Positions 1 to 9,421 of a stretch of 35,791 nt of DNA are shown here, one piece after another (within the stretch, counting starts at the first letter, position 1; every line of letters begins with the position of its first letter). The stretch lies in the NCBI GenBank assembly GCA_945869505.1, contig CAMBOZ010000006.1, positions 1-35,791 on the forward strand. The letters are read 5' to 3'. The notes below the pieces were generated by a model. That model was given only the letters and a program-made list of their open reading frames with translations. It searched no databases and had not been told where the DNA came from. A program made the position numbers and the translations under genes. This DNA is from Bifidobacterium breve. GTDB taxonomy: Bacteria > Actinomycetota > Actinomycetes > Nanopelagicales > Nanopelagicaceae.

Positions 1-15
1 CTGAACCCCTTGCGC

Positions 16-56
16 TGATAACCTACGCATCTGCTTGGCAACCAAAAGGGTTATCA
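16..56 (+). other. Inverted repeat in the rpsT leader
   Basis: TGATAACC at 16-23 is repeated as GGTTATCA at 49-56, enclosing a 25-base loop, 28 bases before the rpsT start. There is no T tract after the right arm, so a simple terminator is unlikely. It could be a leader structure or part of an upstream gene end. No coding fragment is recognisable in bases 1-83. Confidence 0.3.
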
Positions 57-83
57 CAGCCTTAGACATTCGGAGTAATACAC

Positions 84-353
84 GTGGCAAATATCAAGTC
101 TCAGATCAAGCGCGTTAAGACAAATAACAAGGCTCAGGCTCGTAACAAGTCTGTCTCATCATCTATCAAGACCGCTGTTCGCAAATTCCGCGAAGCAGCA
201 GCAAAGGGTGATGCAGCAACAACCACGACTGAACTTCGCGCAGCTTCTAAGGCTCTAGATATTGCTGTTTCAAAGGGTGTAATTCACCGCAACACAGCAG
301 CAAATAAGAAGTCATCAATGGCTAAGGCTGCTGCCAAAGCCGGCGCTCGTTAA
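84..353 (+). CDS. rpsT: 30S ribosomal protein S20
   Basis: S20 is a small, basic protein that binds 16S rRNA early in assembly of the 30S subunit. The 89-residue product has the usual family length. It begins [14 protein letters not shown] and is full of Lys, Arg and Ala, with the helical pattern of S20 and the conserved-type end [18 protein letters not shown]. The start is GTG, with GGAG at 72-75 eight bases upstream. It sits just before lepA, the usual actinobacterial order (holA-rpsT-lepA), although holA is not visible in the 83 bases to the left. Identification is firm. Confidence 0.97.
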   Translation: MANIKSQIKRVKTNNKAQARNKSVSSSIKTAVRKFREAAAKGDAATTTTELRAASKALDIAVSKGVIHRNTAANKKSSMAKAAAKAGAR

Positions 354-387
354 TTCCAGCTCCAGACTTTAATAGAGGCGGACAATA

Positions 388-2265
388 GTGCCTGCAATTT
401 CCCTTGCTAAGGCCCCGCAACCTGCAGCAACTAATCCAGCGCAGATCCGTAACTTCTGCATCATTGCCCACATCGATCACGGTAAATCAACTCTTGCCGA
501 TCGCATGCTCGGCATCACCGAAGTTGTAGAAGCTCGCAATATGCGTGCGCAGTATTTAGATCGTATGGATATTGAACGCGAACGTGGAATCACAATTAAG
601 TCTCAAGCAGTTCGCTTGCCTTGGCGCAGCAGTATTGATGGCCAGGAATACATCCTGAATATGATCGATACACCTGGACACGTTGACTTTACTTACGAAG
701 TATCGCGCTCGCTCGCAGCCTGCGAAGGTGCAGTTCTGTTGGTTGATTGCGCACAAGGTATCGAAGCGCAAACACTGGCTAACTTGTATCTAGCAATGGA
801 AAACAATTTAACGATTATCCCTGTACTAAATAAAATTGACCTTCCTAATGCGCAACCCGATAAGTTTGCAGCGGAACTCGCTCGCTTAATCGGTTGCCAA
901 CCTGAAGATTGTTTACGTGTTTCAGGTAAGACTGGCGATGGCGTCGCTGAACTTCTTGATCAGATCGTTGCGCAAATCCCTGCACCTGTCGGCGATGCCA
1001 ACGCGCCTGCCCGCGCACTTATCTTTGACTCCGTTTATGACTCTTATCGCGGCGTTGTTACATACATCCGCGTAATCGATGGACGAATTAATCCACGCGA
1101 ACAAATTCAAATGTTCTCAACTGGGGTTCGCCACGAAGCGCTCGAAGTAGGCGTTATCTCGCCAGAACCAGTGCCAAGTAAAGGTTTAGGCGTTGGCGAA
1201 GTAGGTTATTTAATTACGGGCGTAAAAGATGTTCGCCAATCTCGAGTGGGCGATACCGTCACGAATTATCAAAATCCAACCAAGACCGCACTTGCTGGAT
1301 ATAAAGATCCCAAGCCAATGGTTTTCTCAGGTCTCTTCCCACTAGACGGCGCTGACTTCCCACTATTGCGTGATGCGCTAGATAAGTTGCAGTTAAATGA
1401 TGCTGCCCTCGTTTACGAACCAGAAAGTTCTGCAGCACTTGGTTTCGGTTTCCGCTGTGGTTTCTTAGGCTTGCTACATATGGAAATTGTGCGCGAACGC
1501 TTAGAACGCGAATCAGGAATTAGCTTGATCTCAACAGCGCCAAACGTGGTCTATCGCGTAACCCTTGAAGATGGCAAAGAGTTTGTGGTTACTAATCCTT
1601 CAGAATTTCCCGATGGCAAAATTAACAACGTTAAAGAGCCGATTGTAAAGTGCACCATTCTGGCTCCATCTGAATACATCGGCACCATTATGGAACTCTG
1701 CCAAGAACGTCGCGGAACTATGCAAGGTATGGATTACATTTCAGAAGATCGTGTAGAAATTCGCTATACCTTGCCCCTTGCCGAAATCGTTTTTGACTTC
1801 TTCGATCAATTGAAGAGCCGTACTAAGGGTTATGCCTCACTTGATTATGAAGAACTCGGTGATGAAGAAGGCAACTTGGTTAAGGTTGATATCTTGTTGC
1901 AGGGTGAAGCCGTTGATGCCTTTAGCGCAATCGTTCACCGCGATAAGGCATATTCCTATGGCGTGATGATGACCGGCAAGTTGCGCGAGTTAATTCCGCG
2001 TCAACAATTCGAAGTTCCTATCCAGGCAGCAATTGGTTCACGCATCATCGCCCGCGAGAGCATTCGCGCTATCCGTAAAGATGTTTTGGCTAAATGTTAT
2101 GGCGGCGATATTTCCCGTAAGCGCAAACTTCTTGAAAAGCAGAAAGAAGGAAAGAAGCGCATGAAGATGGTTGGTCGCGTGGAAGTTCCACAAGAAGCCT
2201 TCGTCGCTGCCCTTGCCACAGATGCTGATATCGAAAAGATTAAAGCCGCGCGTAAGCAAGACTAA
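388..2265 (+). CDS. lepA: Elongation factor 4 (LepA), ribosome back-translocase GTPase
   Basis: EF-4 is a translational GTPase that acts on stalled or mis-translocated ribosomes and affects 30S maturation. The 625-residue product is full length. The G domain shows G1 AHIDHGKST (residues 27-35), G3 DTPGHVD and G4 NKID. Domains II, III and V follow, and the LepA-specific C-terminal domain ends with a [16 protein letters not shown] stretch typical of the family. The start is GTG with GAGG at 375-378. The extra 18 residues before the G domain are usual for actinobacterial LepA. hemW starts two bases after the stop, so the two are probably co-transcribed. Confidence 0.98.
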   Translation: MPAISLAKAPQPAATNPAQIRNFCIIAHIDHGKSTLADRMLGITEVVEARNMRAQYLDRMDIERERGITIKSQAVRLPWRSSIDGQEYILNMIDTPGHVDFTYEVSRSLAACEGAVLLVDCAQGIEAQTLANLYLAMENNLTIIPVLNKIDLPNAQPDKFAAELARLIGCQPEDCLRVSGKTGDGVAELLDQIVAQIPAPVGDANAPARALIFDSVYDSYRGVVTYIRVIDGRINPREQIQMFSTGVRHEALEVGVISPEPVPSKGLGVGEVGYLITGVKDVRQSRVGDTVTNYQNPTKTALAGYKDPKPMVFSGLFPLDGADFPLLRDALDKLQLNDAALVYEPESSAALGFGFRCGFLGLLHMEIVRERLERESGISLISTAPNVVYRVTLEDGKEFVVTNPSEFPDGKINNVKEPIVKCTILAPSEYIGTIMELCQERRGTMQGMDYISEDRVEIRYTLPLAEIVFDFFDQLKSRTKGYASLDYEELGDEEGNLVKVDILLQGEAVDAFSAIVHRDKAYSYGVMMTGKLRELIPRQQFEVPIQAAIGSRIIARESIRAIRKDVLAKCYGGDISRKRKLLEKQKEGKKRMKMVGRVEVPQEAFVAALATDADIEKIKAARKQD

Positions 2266-2267
2266 TC

Positions 2268-3386
2268 GTGCTTTCTTTTTACGTACATATCCCGTATTGC
2301 ATAAAGCGATGTGGGTACTGCGACTTCAATACTTACACGCCGAATGAGCTGCAAGATGGCGCATCGCTAGAAATCGTCTCAAATGATTACATTGATGCGG
2401 TTCTGTTGGAGTTAGATGCTGCACCCTTGGATGAAGTACCCACAATATTCTTTGGGGGAGGAACGCCATCTCTGTTACCCGCAAAGGATCTGGGTCGAGT
2501 CATTTCTGCGATCAAAGCGCGTAACGGGCTAACTGCTGATTGCGAAATAACGCTTGAGGCAAACCCTGATTCAGTAACGGAAGAGAAGTTACAAGGTTAT
2601 TTAGAGGCTGGATTCAATCGAATTTCATTTGGTATGCAATCGGCACAGACGCATGTCTTGGCAGTTTTGGATCGCACGCACAATCCTGCAAATGTTAAGC
2701 GTGCAGTTGATATGGCTCGTGCCGCTGGGTTTAAAAGTATCAGCGTCGATTTAATATATGGAACACCAGGCGAATCACTTGAAGATTGGCGCGCCACGGT
2801 TACTGACGCGCTTTCACTGGATATTGATCACATCAGTGCATATGCCTTGATTGTGGAAACTGGCACAAAACTTGCCGCTCAAATCAAACGCGGTGATTTT
2901 ATGATGCCAAATGATGACCTGATGGCTGATATGTATTTGTTGGTTGATCAGATGTGTAATGACGCCGGCCTTGCTTGGTATGAACTATCTAACTGGGCAA
3001 AGCCTGGATATGAATGTCTACACAATATTGCATATTGGAAGAGCGCGAATTGGTGGGGACTTGGCCCAGGTGCTCATTCGCACGTAGATAAGAAACGTTT
3101 CTGGAATGTAAAGCATCCAACTGCATATAAGCAGAAGTTATTTGCTAAAGAATCGCCAGTTGCTGAGTCTGAACTGTTGACGAATGAACAATTGCGAGAT
3201 GAAGCGATAATGCTTGCGATAAGGATGCGCACTGGTTTAGCGCTATCTTCATTAAATAAGCAAGGGCAAGATAATTTGCAGGCCTATGTATCAACCGGAC
3301 ACATCGTGATTTCGGATGAACATATTCAATTGACAGCGCAAGGTCGATTGATCGCAGACCGATTGGTCCGAGAGGCGCTGGGCTAG
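2268..3386 (+). CDS. hemW: Radical SAM heme chaperone HemW (HemN-like)
   Basis: HemW binds heme and a [4Fe-4S] cluster and delivers heme to membrane proteins; it was long annotated as oxygen-independent coproporphyrinogen III oxidase. The radical SAM motif CxxxCxxC is at Cys11, Cys15 and Cys18 (YCIKRCGYCDF), and the SAM-binding GGGTPS follows. The HNIAYW motif, which marks HemW rather than true HemN, is present. At 372 residues it has HemW length, and it lacks the N-terminal extension of HemN. The start is GTG, two bases after the lepA stop. lepA-hemW-hrcA-dnaJ is a common Gram-positive gene order. Confidence 0.95.
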   Translation: MLSFYVHIPYCIKRCGYCDFNTYTPNELQDGASLEIVSNDYIDAVLLELDAAPLDEVPTIFFGGGTPSLLPAKDLGRVISAIKARNGLTADCEITLEANPDSVTEEKLQGYLEAGFNRISFGMQSAQTHVLAVLDRTHNPANVKRAVDMARAAGFKSISVDLIYGTPGESLEDWRATVTDALSLDIDHISAYALIVETGTKLAAQIKRGDFMMPNDDLMADMYLLVDQMCNDAGLAWYELSNWAKPGYECLHNIAYWKSANWWGLGPGAHSHVDKKRFWNVKHPTAYKQKLFAKESPVAESELLTNEQLRDEAIMLAIRMRTGLALSSLNKQGQDNLQAYVSTGHIVISDEHIQLTAQGRLIADRLVREALG

Positions 3387-3408
3387 CGCCCTGTAGTACC
3401 TTTAGCCC

Positions 3409-3747
3409 ATGACTACTAACGCAACCATCCTTTTAGCTTTTCTCGCTGTCGTATTTGTTGTATCTGGTTTGAGCAAGGCGAGTGGAAACGAAAAGGGATT
3501 ATCTGGCACACGCGATGTAAATGTCAAAGATGGAATAGCTAGAGTAATTGGTCTATTTGAAGCCCTCTTTGCTCTTGGATTAATTCTTGGCCTTAAGTGG
3601 ACCTGGATGGCTTACTTCCCACTTCTGGGACTTTGGTTCTTTATGGCCGGTGCCATTTTTATTCATTTTAAAGCGGGCAAAGCCAAGACTGCATTTCCAG
3701 CTTTCTTTTTATTAACGCTAATCTCTATCGCACTCGTTTTGATCTAA
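3409..3747 (+). CDS. Small DoxX-like integral membrane protein
   Basis: The 112-residue product is strongly hydrophobic with about four predicted membrane helices (roughly residues 4-20, 46-62, 68-86 and 94-112). The sequence between helices one and two (SGLSKASGNEKG...DVNVKDGIARVIGLFEALFALG) resembles the DoxX / DoxX-like superfamily, whose members are small four-helix membrane proteins of largely unknown role. No catalytic motif is visible. It lies between hemW and hrcA in the same direction, 22 and 20 bases from its neighbours, so it is probably part of the operon. Functional assignment goes no further than the fold. Confidence 0.7.
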   Translation: MTTNATILLAFLAVVFVVSGLSKASGNEKGLSGTRDVNVKDGIARVIGLFEALFALGLILGLKWTWMAYFPLLGLWFFMAGAIFIHFKAGKAKTAFPAFFLLTLISIALVLI

Positions 3748-3767
3748 GGGAAGCGCTCCAAATAACT

Positions 3768-4505
3768 ATGCAATCTCAACGTCGCTTGGAAATCTTGCGC
3801 GCTATCGTCGATGAGTACGTGGCGACGCAAGAACCTGTCGGCTCAAAATCTATCGCCGATAAGACATCTTTAGGTTTATCACCAGCAACGATTCGTAATG
3901 AGATGGCAGTCTTAGAAGATGAAGGGTTAATCACCCATCCGCACACTTCGGCGGGACGCATTCCAACAGATCTGGGTTATCGAGTATTCGTAGATAAGTT
4001 AGCAACTGTAAAACCTTTATCTGGCCCTGAGCGTCGCGCCATCGAAACCTTTTTGGATGAAGCAAATAACCTAGAACAGTTGATGAAGAGATCTGCAAAG
4101 TTGTTAGCAGATTTAACTAAGCAGGTTGCCGTAATCACCCATCCTATGATTGGTGAAAGCTCTAGCTCTGGAAAGATGACGATTTCAGGAACCGCTAACT
4201 TGGCGCGTTCGGGTGAAGATTTAGGAACATCGCTATCACCGATTTTGGAAGCGCTGGAAGAACAAGTTGTTTTGCTGCGCCTAATGGGTGATGCCAACGA
4301 GAATGTCCAGGTAAGAATTGGCGGCGAACAGAGCGAGACCAATCTGCGCCAAACTTCGCTAGTAACTGTTGGATACGGCGCAGATAATTCTCCAATTGGC
4401 GCACTTGGTGTTCTAGGGCCAACCAGAATGGATTACGCAGGTTCGATGGCCGCGGTAACTGCCGTAGCTCGTTACGTTGGACGATATATATCGGAGAGCA
4501 ATTAA
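3768..4505 (+). CDS. hrcA: Heat-shock repressor HrcA, internally shortened
   Basis: HrcA represses chaperone operons by binding CIRCE operators and is tuned by GroEL. The N-terminal winged helix is intact (SPATIRNEMAVLEDEGLITHPHTSAGRIPTDLGYR), as is the C-terminal part (GTANL, LEALEEQVVLL, TVGYG, GVLGPTRMDY, VARYVG). Family members are usually about 340 residues; this one has 245. About 90 residues appear to be missing between VAVITHP (ending near residue 126) and ISGTANL (starting near 139), where the first half of the GAF-like domain and the inserted dimerisation segment should be. The reading frame is open across the junction (about 4140-4185). dnaJ follows after three bases. No perfect CIRCE palindrome was seen in the window. 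Confidence 0.9.
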   Translation: MQSQRRLEILRAIVDEYVATQEPVGSKSIADKTSLGLSPATIRNEMAVLEDEGLITHPHTSAGRIPTDLGYRVFVDKLATVKPLSGPERRAIETFLDEANNLEQLMKRSAKLLADLTKQVAVITHPMIGESSSSGKMTISGTANLARSGEDLGTSLSPILEALEEQVVLLRLMGDANENVQVRIGGEQSETNLRQTSLVTVGYGADNSPIGALGVLGPTRMDYAGSMAAVTAVARYVGRYISESN

Positions 4506-4508
4506 TTT

Positions 4509-5618
4509 ATGTCCGATCTATATCAAACGCTCGGCGTTGATCGCGGAGCTAGCGCTGATGAAATAAAAAAGGCATATCGCAAGATTGCTCGCGAACTTCA
4601 TCCCGATGTTAATCCTGATCCTGCAGTTCAAGATAAATTCAAAGAAGTAACTGCGGCATATGAAGTATTAAGTGATCCACAAAAGCGTCAGTCATATGAC
4701 ATGGGCGGCTCTGGCTTCGGTGGTTTTGGTGGCGGATTTGGTGGCGGCGGATTTAGCGACATTATGGATGCATTCTTTGGCGGCGGACAAAATCGCGGAC
4801 CGCGTCCACGTATGCGCCAAGGACAAGATGCGCTAATTCGCGTTGAAGTAGATTTAAATGAAGCTTGTTTTGGAACCGAGCGCGATATTTCAGTTGAGAA
4901 CGCCGTTACTTGCACCAAGTGCAGCGGACATGGGTCTGCTGATTCTTCTGCACCTGCAATGTGTCAGGTATGTAAGGGACGCGGTGAAACGCAACAAGTA
5001 CAACGTTCATTCTTAGGCCAAGTTATGACTTCGCGTCCTTGTGGCTCTTGTCAGGGATATGGCAGCGTAATCCAAAACCCTTGCCGCGAATGTGCAGGTG
5101 ATGGACGTGTCCGTGCGCGTCAGAATATTTCGGTAAAGATTCCAGCAGGTGTTGAAACTGGAAATCGCATTCAACTTGCCGGGCGCGGTGAAGTTGGCGC
5201 AGGTGGTGGACCAGCTGGTGATTTATATGTTGAAATTGTTGAAGCCGAACACCCATTCTTAATTCGCGATGGCCACAATTTGCACGTTGCGATAGAGATT
5301 TCATTCGCTGCGGCATCACTTGGCACAAAGGTAATGGTTGAATCTTTAGACGGTCCGATCGAAGTTGAAGTTCGCCCAGGAACTCAAAGTGGTGCAACTA
5401 TTTCAGTGCGCAGTAAAGGTATGACGCGACTTCGTGCTGCAACCCGTGGAGATTTAATCGTGCACGTCGAGGTTCAGACGCCGCATAAGTTAAGCCGTGA
5501 TCAAGAAGAGTTGCTGCGTAAATTTGCTTCATCTCGTGGCGAAAAATCGGGGGATGTAAAGATCAAGGGTCACGAGCAAGGTTTCTTTAGCAAATTTAGA
5601 GATGCCTTCGGACGCTAA
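4509..5618 (+). CDS. dnaJ: Chaperone protein DnaJ
   Basis: DnaJ (Hsp40) delivers unfolded clients to DnaK and stimulates its ATPase. The J domain with HPD at residues 31-33 is followed by a glycine/phenylalanine-rich linker (about 65-95). Four zinc-binding CxxCxGxG repeats come next (CTKCSGHG, CQVCKGRG, CGSCQGYG, CRECAGDG), then the C-terminal client-binding domains. Its 369 residues are normal. Since it is linked to hrcA and not to dnaK-grpE, it corresponds to the actinobacterial DnaJ2 type. The start is ATG, three bases after hrcA, and the stop overlaps the rsmE start (TAATG). Confidence 0.97.
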   Translation: MSDLYQTLGVDRGASADEIKKAYRKIARELHPDVNPDPAVQDKFKEVTAAYEVLSDPQKRQSYDMGGSGFGGFGGGFGGGGFSDIMDAFFGGGQNRGPRPRMRQGQDALIRVEVDLNEACFGTERDISVENAVTCTKCSGHGSADSSAPAMCQVCKGRGETQQVQRSFLGQVMTSRPCGSCQGYGSVIQNPCRECAGDGRVRARQNISVKIPAGVETGNRIQLAGRGEVGAGGGPAGDLYVEIVEAEHPFLIRDGHNLHVAIEISFAAASLGTKVMVESLDGPIEVEVRPGTQSGATISVRSKGMTRLRAATRGDLIVHVEVQTPHKLSRDQEELLRKFASSRGEKSGDVKIKGHEQGFFSKFRDAFGR

Positions 5619-6337
5619 TGCTTACACTCTTCTTTGTTCCTGATCTTCCGACCACAGTTGGAAGTACATTCGAATTTGCTGGCGAAGATGCGGGGCACGC
5701 TATTCGCGTATTGCGTACCCAAATCGGTGATGGCCTAGCGCTTTCCAGTGGGCAAGGGACGTGGTCGATAGTAGAAGTAATTGCTATTGCCAAGAAATCT
5801 ATGACCGTGCGAGTTGTCTCAACTGGTTTCGAAGAAGCGCTCCCTGTTGAATTTACCGTTGCACAAGCGCTGACTAAAGGTGATCGCATTAAAGAATCGA
5901 TTGAGTTAAACACGGCAGGCGGAGCTGATGTAATTTTATTGTGGGCGGCCGCAAGATCTATTGGCAAAGCCACCCCAGATTTGATGCAGAAGTTAGCGAC
6001 GACTGCGCGCGAGGCCAGTAAGCAAACACGCCGCAACAGAATTCCATTTGTAATGGGTGTTTTAGATGCCAAGAAGATTGCAGCCGAAATTCCAAACTAT
6101 GATCTAGCAATTCTCTTTCACGAAGGTGCTTCGCAGAAGTTAACTGATGTTGTAATGCCAGGAGCTAAGAAAGTACTTCTTATCGTTGGCCCAGAAGGTG
6201 GAATTACCGATGAAGAATTGGCGCTCTTTAAATCTGCTGGCGCACAGGTTGCCCTAATGGGACGCCCTATTTTCCGCTCGGCGCATGCGGGAATGGCGGC
6301 GCTTTCTGGCGTAAACGCTGCACTTAAAATCTGGTAA
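5618..6337 (+). CDS. rsmE: 16S rRNA m3U1498 methyltransferase RsmE
   Basis: RsmE methylates N3 of U1498 in the decoding centre of 16S rRNA using SAM. The 239-residue product has the N-terminal PUA-like domain with GHAIRVLRTQIGD and the C-terminal SPOUT trefoil knot with LLIVGPEGGITDEE. A conserved-type arginine patch lies near the end (LMGRPIFRSAHAGMAAL). The ATG overlaps the dnaJ stop by one base, implying translational coupling. dnaJ-rsmE-HIT-phoH-ybeY is a well-known actinobacterial order. Confidence 0.95.
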   Translation: MLTLFFVPDLPTTVGSTFEFAGEDAGHAIRVLRTQIGDGLALSSGQGTWSIVEVIAIAKKSMTVRVVSTGFEEALPVEFTVAQALTKGDRIKESIELNTAGGADVILLWAAARSIGKATPDLMQKLATTAREASKQTRRNRIPFVMGVLDAKKIAAEIPNYDLAILFHEGASQKLTDVVMPGAKKVLLIVGPEGGITDEELALFKSAGAQVALMGRPIFRSAHAGMAALSGVNAALKIW

Positions 6338-6352
6338 AGGTATAGTCAAGTT

Positions 6353-6700
6353 ATGGAACTGGATCCAGATTGCATCTTCTGCAAAATTATCGATGGTGTG
6401 ATTCCTGTCGACATTGTCTTTCGCAATGAGAACGTAGTCGCCTTTAATGATTTGAATCCGCAAGCGCCTACCCACGTTTTGATTATTCCAACAATTCATA
6501 CTGAAAATGCGGCCGGCCTTGCGAAAATGTCAGCGACTATTACCGCAGCACTTTTTACCGCAGCCGATCAGATTGCCAAAGATCGCGAATTAACTGGCTA
6601 TCGCACCGTCTTTAATACCGGCGCAGCAGGTGGTCAAACCGTCTTCCACGCTCATATGCATCTAATAGGGGGCCGTGGGCTCGCTTGGCCGCCCGGTTAA
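6353..6700 (+). CDS. HIT family nucleotide-binding hydrolase (HinT-like)
   Basis: HIT proteins hydrolyse nucleoside phosphoramidates or acyl-AMP; the exact substrate here is unknown. The 115-residue product begins with the typical CIFCKI element and carries the histidine triad HAHMHLIGGR near its end, with the upstream GxxAGQTVFH pattern. Length and both landmarks fit bacterial HinT. It starts with ATG 15 bases after rsmE, and the phoH start lies 19 bases past its stop. Confidence 0.93.
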   Translation: MELDPDCIFCKIIDGVIPVDIVFRNENVVAFNDLNPQAPTHVLIIPTIHTENAAGLAKMSATITAALFTAADQIAKDRELTGYRTVFNTGAAGGQTVFHAHMHLIGGRGLAWPPG

Positions 6701-6719
6701 AAGTAGTATCTCTGACTAT

Positions 6720-7703
6720 ATGGAGCGAACTCTGATCACCATCCCGCCTGCAATTTCGATGGTTTCACTTATCGGCGCCGGCGATGCCAATTTAAGAGTT
6801 ATTGAAGCGGCTTTCCCAAGTGTAAATATCACCGTACGCAGCAATGAGATAACTCTGCGCGGACCGCATATTGATTGCCTTGCGCTAGAAAAATTATTTG
6901 CTGAAATGGTTGTCGTGATTCGTTCCGGACAAGCGCTCACAGTTGATGCGGTGACCCGCAGTATTGCTATGTTGGAAGAGAAACCAGCGGAGAGCCCAGC
7001 AGAAGTACTTTCGTTAAATATTGTTTCAAATCGCGGGCGCACGATTCGTCCAAAGACGGCTAATCAGAAACGTTATGTTGATGCCATTGAAGATAACACC
7101 ATTACTTTTGGTATCGGCCCTGCAGGTACTGGAAAGACATATTTAGCAATGGCGAAAGCAGTTGCTGCGCTGCAAGCAAAGAAGATTAATCGCATTATCT
7201 TGACCCGTCCGGCTGTAGAAGCTGGTGAGCACCTAGGTTTCTTGCCAGGAACCCTAAGCGAGAAGATCGACCCTTACTTGCGCCCGCTCTTTGATGCACT
7301 GCACGACATGATCGATGTGGATTCGATTCCGCGCTTGATTCAAACTGGTGTAATCGAAGTAGCGCCACTGGCATTTATGCGCGGTCGCACCTTAAATGAT
7401 GCATTTATTATCTTGGATGAAGCGCAGAACACGACGCCAGAACAGATGAAGATGTTCTTAACCCGCCTGGGATTTGGTTCAAAGATGGTCATCACGGGAG
7501 ATGTAACCCAAGTGGATCTTCCAAATGGAGCACACTCTGGACTTCGCGTCATCAGAAATATTTTAAATGACATTGCTGATATTGCTTTCTTGGAGTTAAC
7601 CGCTGAAGACGTGGTGCGACATCGTTTGATCGGCGACATCGTCAAGGCATATGCAAGCTATGACGAAGCAAAATCTGCTCCTCGCAATATACGTAACTCG
7701 TAA
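6720..7703 (+). CDS. phoH: PhoH-like ATPase
   Basis: PhoH proteins are cytosolic P-loop ATPases, thought to work in RNA metabolism because of their linkage to ybeY. Walker A is GPAGTGKT and Walker B is FIILDEAQN, followed by TPEQMKMFLTR and the VITGD(V)TQVDLP motif, all typical of the family. I chose ATG at 6720 (327 residues, MERTLITIP...) over an in-frame GTG at 6675, because the longer start overlaps the end of the HIT gene and adds residues that do not look like PhoH. Neither start has a strong ribosome-binding site. ybeY follows after nine bases. Confidence 0.94.
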   Translation: MERTLITIPPAISMVSLIGAGDANLRVIEAAFPSVNITVRSNEITLRGPHIDCLALEKLFAEMVVVIRSGQALTVDAVTRSIAMLEEKPAESPAEVLSLNIVSNRGRTIRPKTANQKRYVDAIEDNTITFGIGPAGTGKTYLAMAKAVAALQAKKINRIILTRPAVEAGEHLGFLPGTLSEKIDPYLRPLFDALHDMIDVDSIPRLIQTGVIEVAPLAFMRGRTLNDAFIILDEAQNTTPEQMKMFLTRLGFGSKMVITGDVTQVDLPNGAHSGLRVIRNILNDIADIAFLELTAEDVVRHRLIGDIVKAYASYDEAKSAPRNIRNS

Positions 7704-7712
7704 AGATATAAA

Positions 7713-8144
7713 ATGACTATTGAAATAACCAACAAATCTGGCGAACTCGTGCCCACCGAAAGTGTGCGTGACTTACTTCAGAACGCGCTAGTCGAATTGA
7801 AGTTACACCCAGATTGCGAACTCAATTTAGTCTTTGTCGATATTGAAGAGATGACCGAGCTGCACATCAAATGGATGGATGAAGGCGGCCCAACGGATGT
7901 TCTTTCGTTTCCAATGGATATGCCTGAACCAGGAAATGAAGCGGTAACGCTCGGCGATATCGTTATTGCTCCAGTTGTGGCTGCGCAGCAAGCAGCGACT
8001 GCCGGCCACTCTATTGATCACGAAATCTTTATTTTGGCAGCGCACGGCTTGCTCCATATATTGGGTTATGACCATGCAGCTCCGGATGAAGAGAAGGCGA
8101 TGTTTACCTTGCAAGAGAGCCTAGTTAAGAAATTTATCGCATGA
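7713..8144 (+). CDS. ybeY: Endoribonuclease YbeY (rRNA maturation)
   Basis: YbeY is a zinc-dependent single-strand endoribonuclease involved in 16S rRNA 3' end maturation and 70S quality control. The 143-residue product has the diagnostic triad HGLLHILGYDH (HxxxHxxxxxH) near the C-terminus, and the GGPTDVLSFP motif in the middle. Length is normal. The stop overlaps the next ATG (ATGA), so it is probably translationally coupled with the CBS-domain membrane protein. Confidence 0.96.
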   Translation: MTIEITNKSGELVPTESVRDLLQNALVELKLHPDCELNLVFVDIEEMTELHIKWMDEGGPTDVLSFPMDMPEPGNEAVTLGDIVIAPVVAAQQAATAGHSIDHEIFILAAHGLLHILGYDHAAPDEEKAMFTLQESLVKKFIA

Positions 8145-9421
8145 ACGCCTTTAACATCAGCACAATAATCGTTCTTATCGCCTTTGCTGGTTTTCTTGCA
8201 GCATCTGAATCAGCGCTCACTTCTATCTCACGTATTCTGATTGAAGAGTTAGAAAGCAAGCGTGGTGGTCACTTACTCAAGAAGTACTCACAACAACCCT
8301 CACGTTATTTAAATGTACTTCTCTTGGTAAGAAAGATCTGCGAATTTACCGCTGCTGCACTTCTTGCCGTTGCTCTCTTGCGTCAATATTCATCAGCACA
8401 AGCGATGGCGATGACAGTGGCGATAATGGTTGTTCTCTCATACGTAGTAATCGGTGTTGGTCCGCGAACGTTGGGTCGCCAACAACCACATAAGTGGGCG
8501 CGCGCTGGAATCTCAGTCGCTTACTTCTTGGCCTTCATATTGGGCCCAGTAACCAACTTGTTGATTGCAATCGGTAATGCGATTACACCAGGTAAGGGTT
8601 TTCGCAGCGGTCCATTTACAAATGAAGCCGAACTTCGCGACTTAGTAGATCAAGCCCACGAACGCGGACTAGTTGAATCTGATGAGCACGAGATGATCCA
8701 CTCAGTATTTGAACTCGGGGATACCTTGGTGCGCGAGTTGATGGTGCACCGAACAGATATGGTTTGGATTGAACGCGATAAATCTTTGCGTCAGGCACTC
8801 TCTTTAGCGCTGCGTTCAGGATATTCCCGAATCCCTGTCGCAGGAGAAAGTCTAGATAACATAATTGGTCTTGCTTACGTAAAAGATTTGGCAAAGCGCG
8901 CACTTGATCATCACGAATCAGAGACGACTGAAAAAGTGGAGCAACATATGCGCCCAGCCGTCTTTGTGCCCGAGATCAAGATTGCCGCAGAACTTTTGAA
9001 GGAGATGCAGCGCGATCAGATCCACCTAGCAATTGTCGTTGATGAATACGGTGGAACTGCTGGAATCATCACGATTGAAGATATTATCGAAGAGATTGTT
9101 GGCGAAATCGCTGATGAGTTCGACGATGGAATCGAAGCTTTTACTTGGTTAACTGAAGATAAGGCTCGCGCAAAAGCGACGCTGCACATCGAAGATTTGG
9201 CAGATGAGTTAAAGATCGAGATAGATAAAGCCGACTTTGAAGATGTAGATACCATTGGCGGCTTAATGGCTCAGAAACTCGGTCGCGTACCAATCGCAGG
9301 AAGCACGATTTCTCTTGCAGGTTGGTCGATTACATCCGAGCGTCCAGTCGGTCGTCGACGTAAAATAAGCAGTGTAATTATTGAACGGCTAAAGGATGAA
9401 ACGTTAGAAGATCATGAGTAA
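8141..9421 (+). CDS. CNNM/CorC-HlyC family membrane protein with paired CBS domains
   Basis: Proteins of this family are linked to magnesium/cobalt efflux or to ion homeostasis; older annotations say hemolysin-like. The 426-residue product has an N-terminal DUF21/CNNM membrane domain with about three to four helices in residues 1-145 and an SESALTSIS element. A CBS pair follows (roughly 195-315: GYSRIPVAGESLDNIIGLAYVKDL and VVDEYGGTAGIITIEDIIEEIVGEI). The C-terminal CorC/HlyC transporter-associated domain includes GDIxDE-like and DTIGGL elements. It overlaps ybeY by four bases and the next gene by eight. The transported ion cannot be read from sequence. Confidence 0.9.
   Translation: MNAFNISTIIVLIAFAGFLAASESALTSISRILIEELESKRGGHLLKKYSQQPSRYLNVLLLVRKICEFTAAALLAVALLRQYSSAQAMAMTVAIMVVLSYVVIGVGPRTLGRQQPHKWARAGISVAYFLAFILGPVTNLLIAIGNAITPGKGFRSGPFTNEAELRDLVDQAHERGLVESDEHEMIHSVFELGDTLVRELMVHRTDMVWIERDKSLRQALSLALRSGYSRIPVAGESLDNIIGLAYVKDLAKRALDHHESETTEKVEQHMRPAVFVPEIKIAAELLKEMQRDQIHLAIVVDEYGGTAGIITIEDIIEEIVGEIADEFDDGIEAFTWLTEDKARAKATLHIEDLADELKIEIDKADFEDVDTIGGLMAQKLGRVPIAGSTISLAGWSITSERPVGRRRKISSVIIERLKDETLEDHE

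Noticed and set aside
3740..4510. CIRCE operator near hrcA-dnaJ
   Set aside because: I looked for TTAGCACTC-N9-GAGTGCTAA and found no match in the hrcA-dnaJ region or by eye elsewhere in the window.
5596..6072. Open frame of about 158 codons on the - strand
   Set aside because: Antisense to rsmE and running into dnaJ; composition is typical of a shadow frame.
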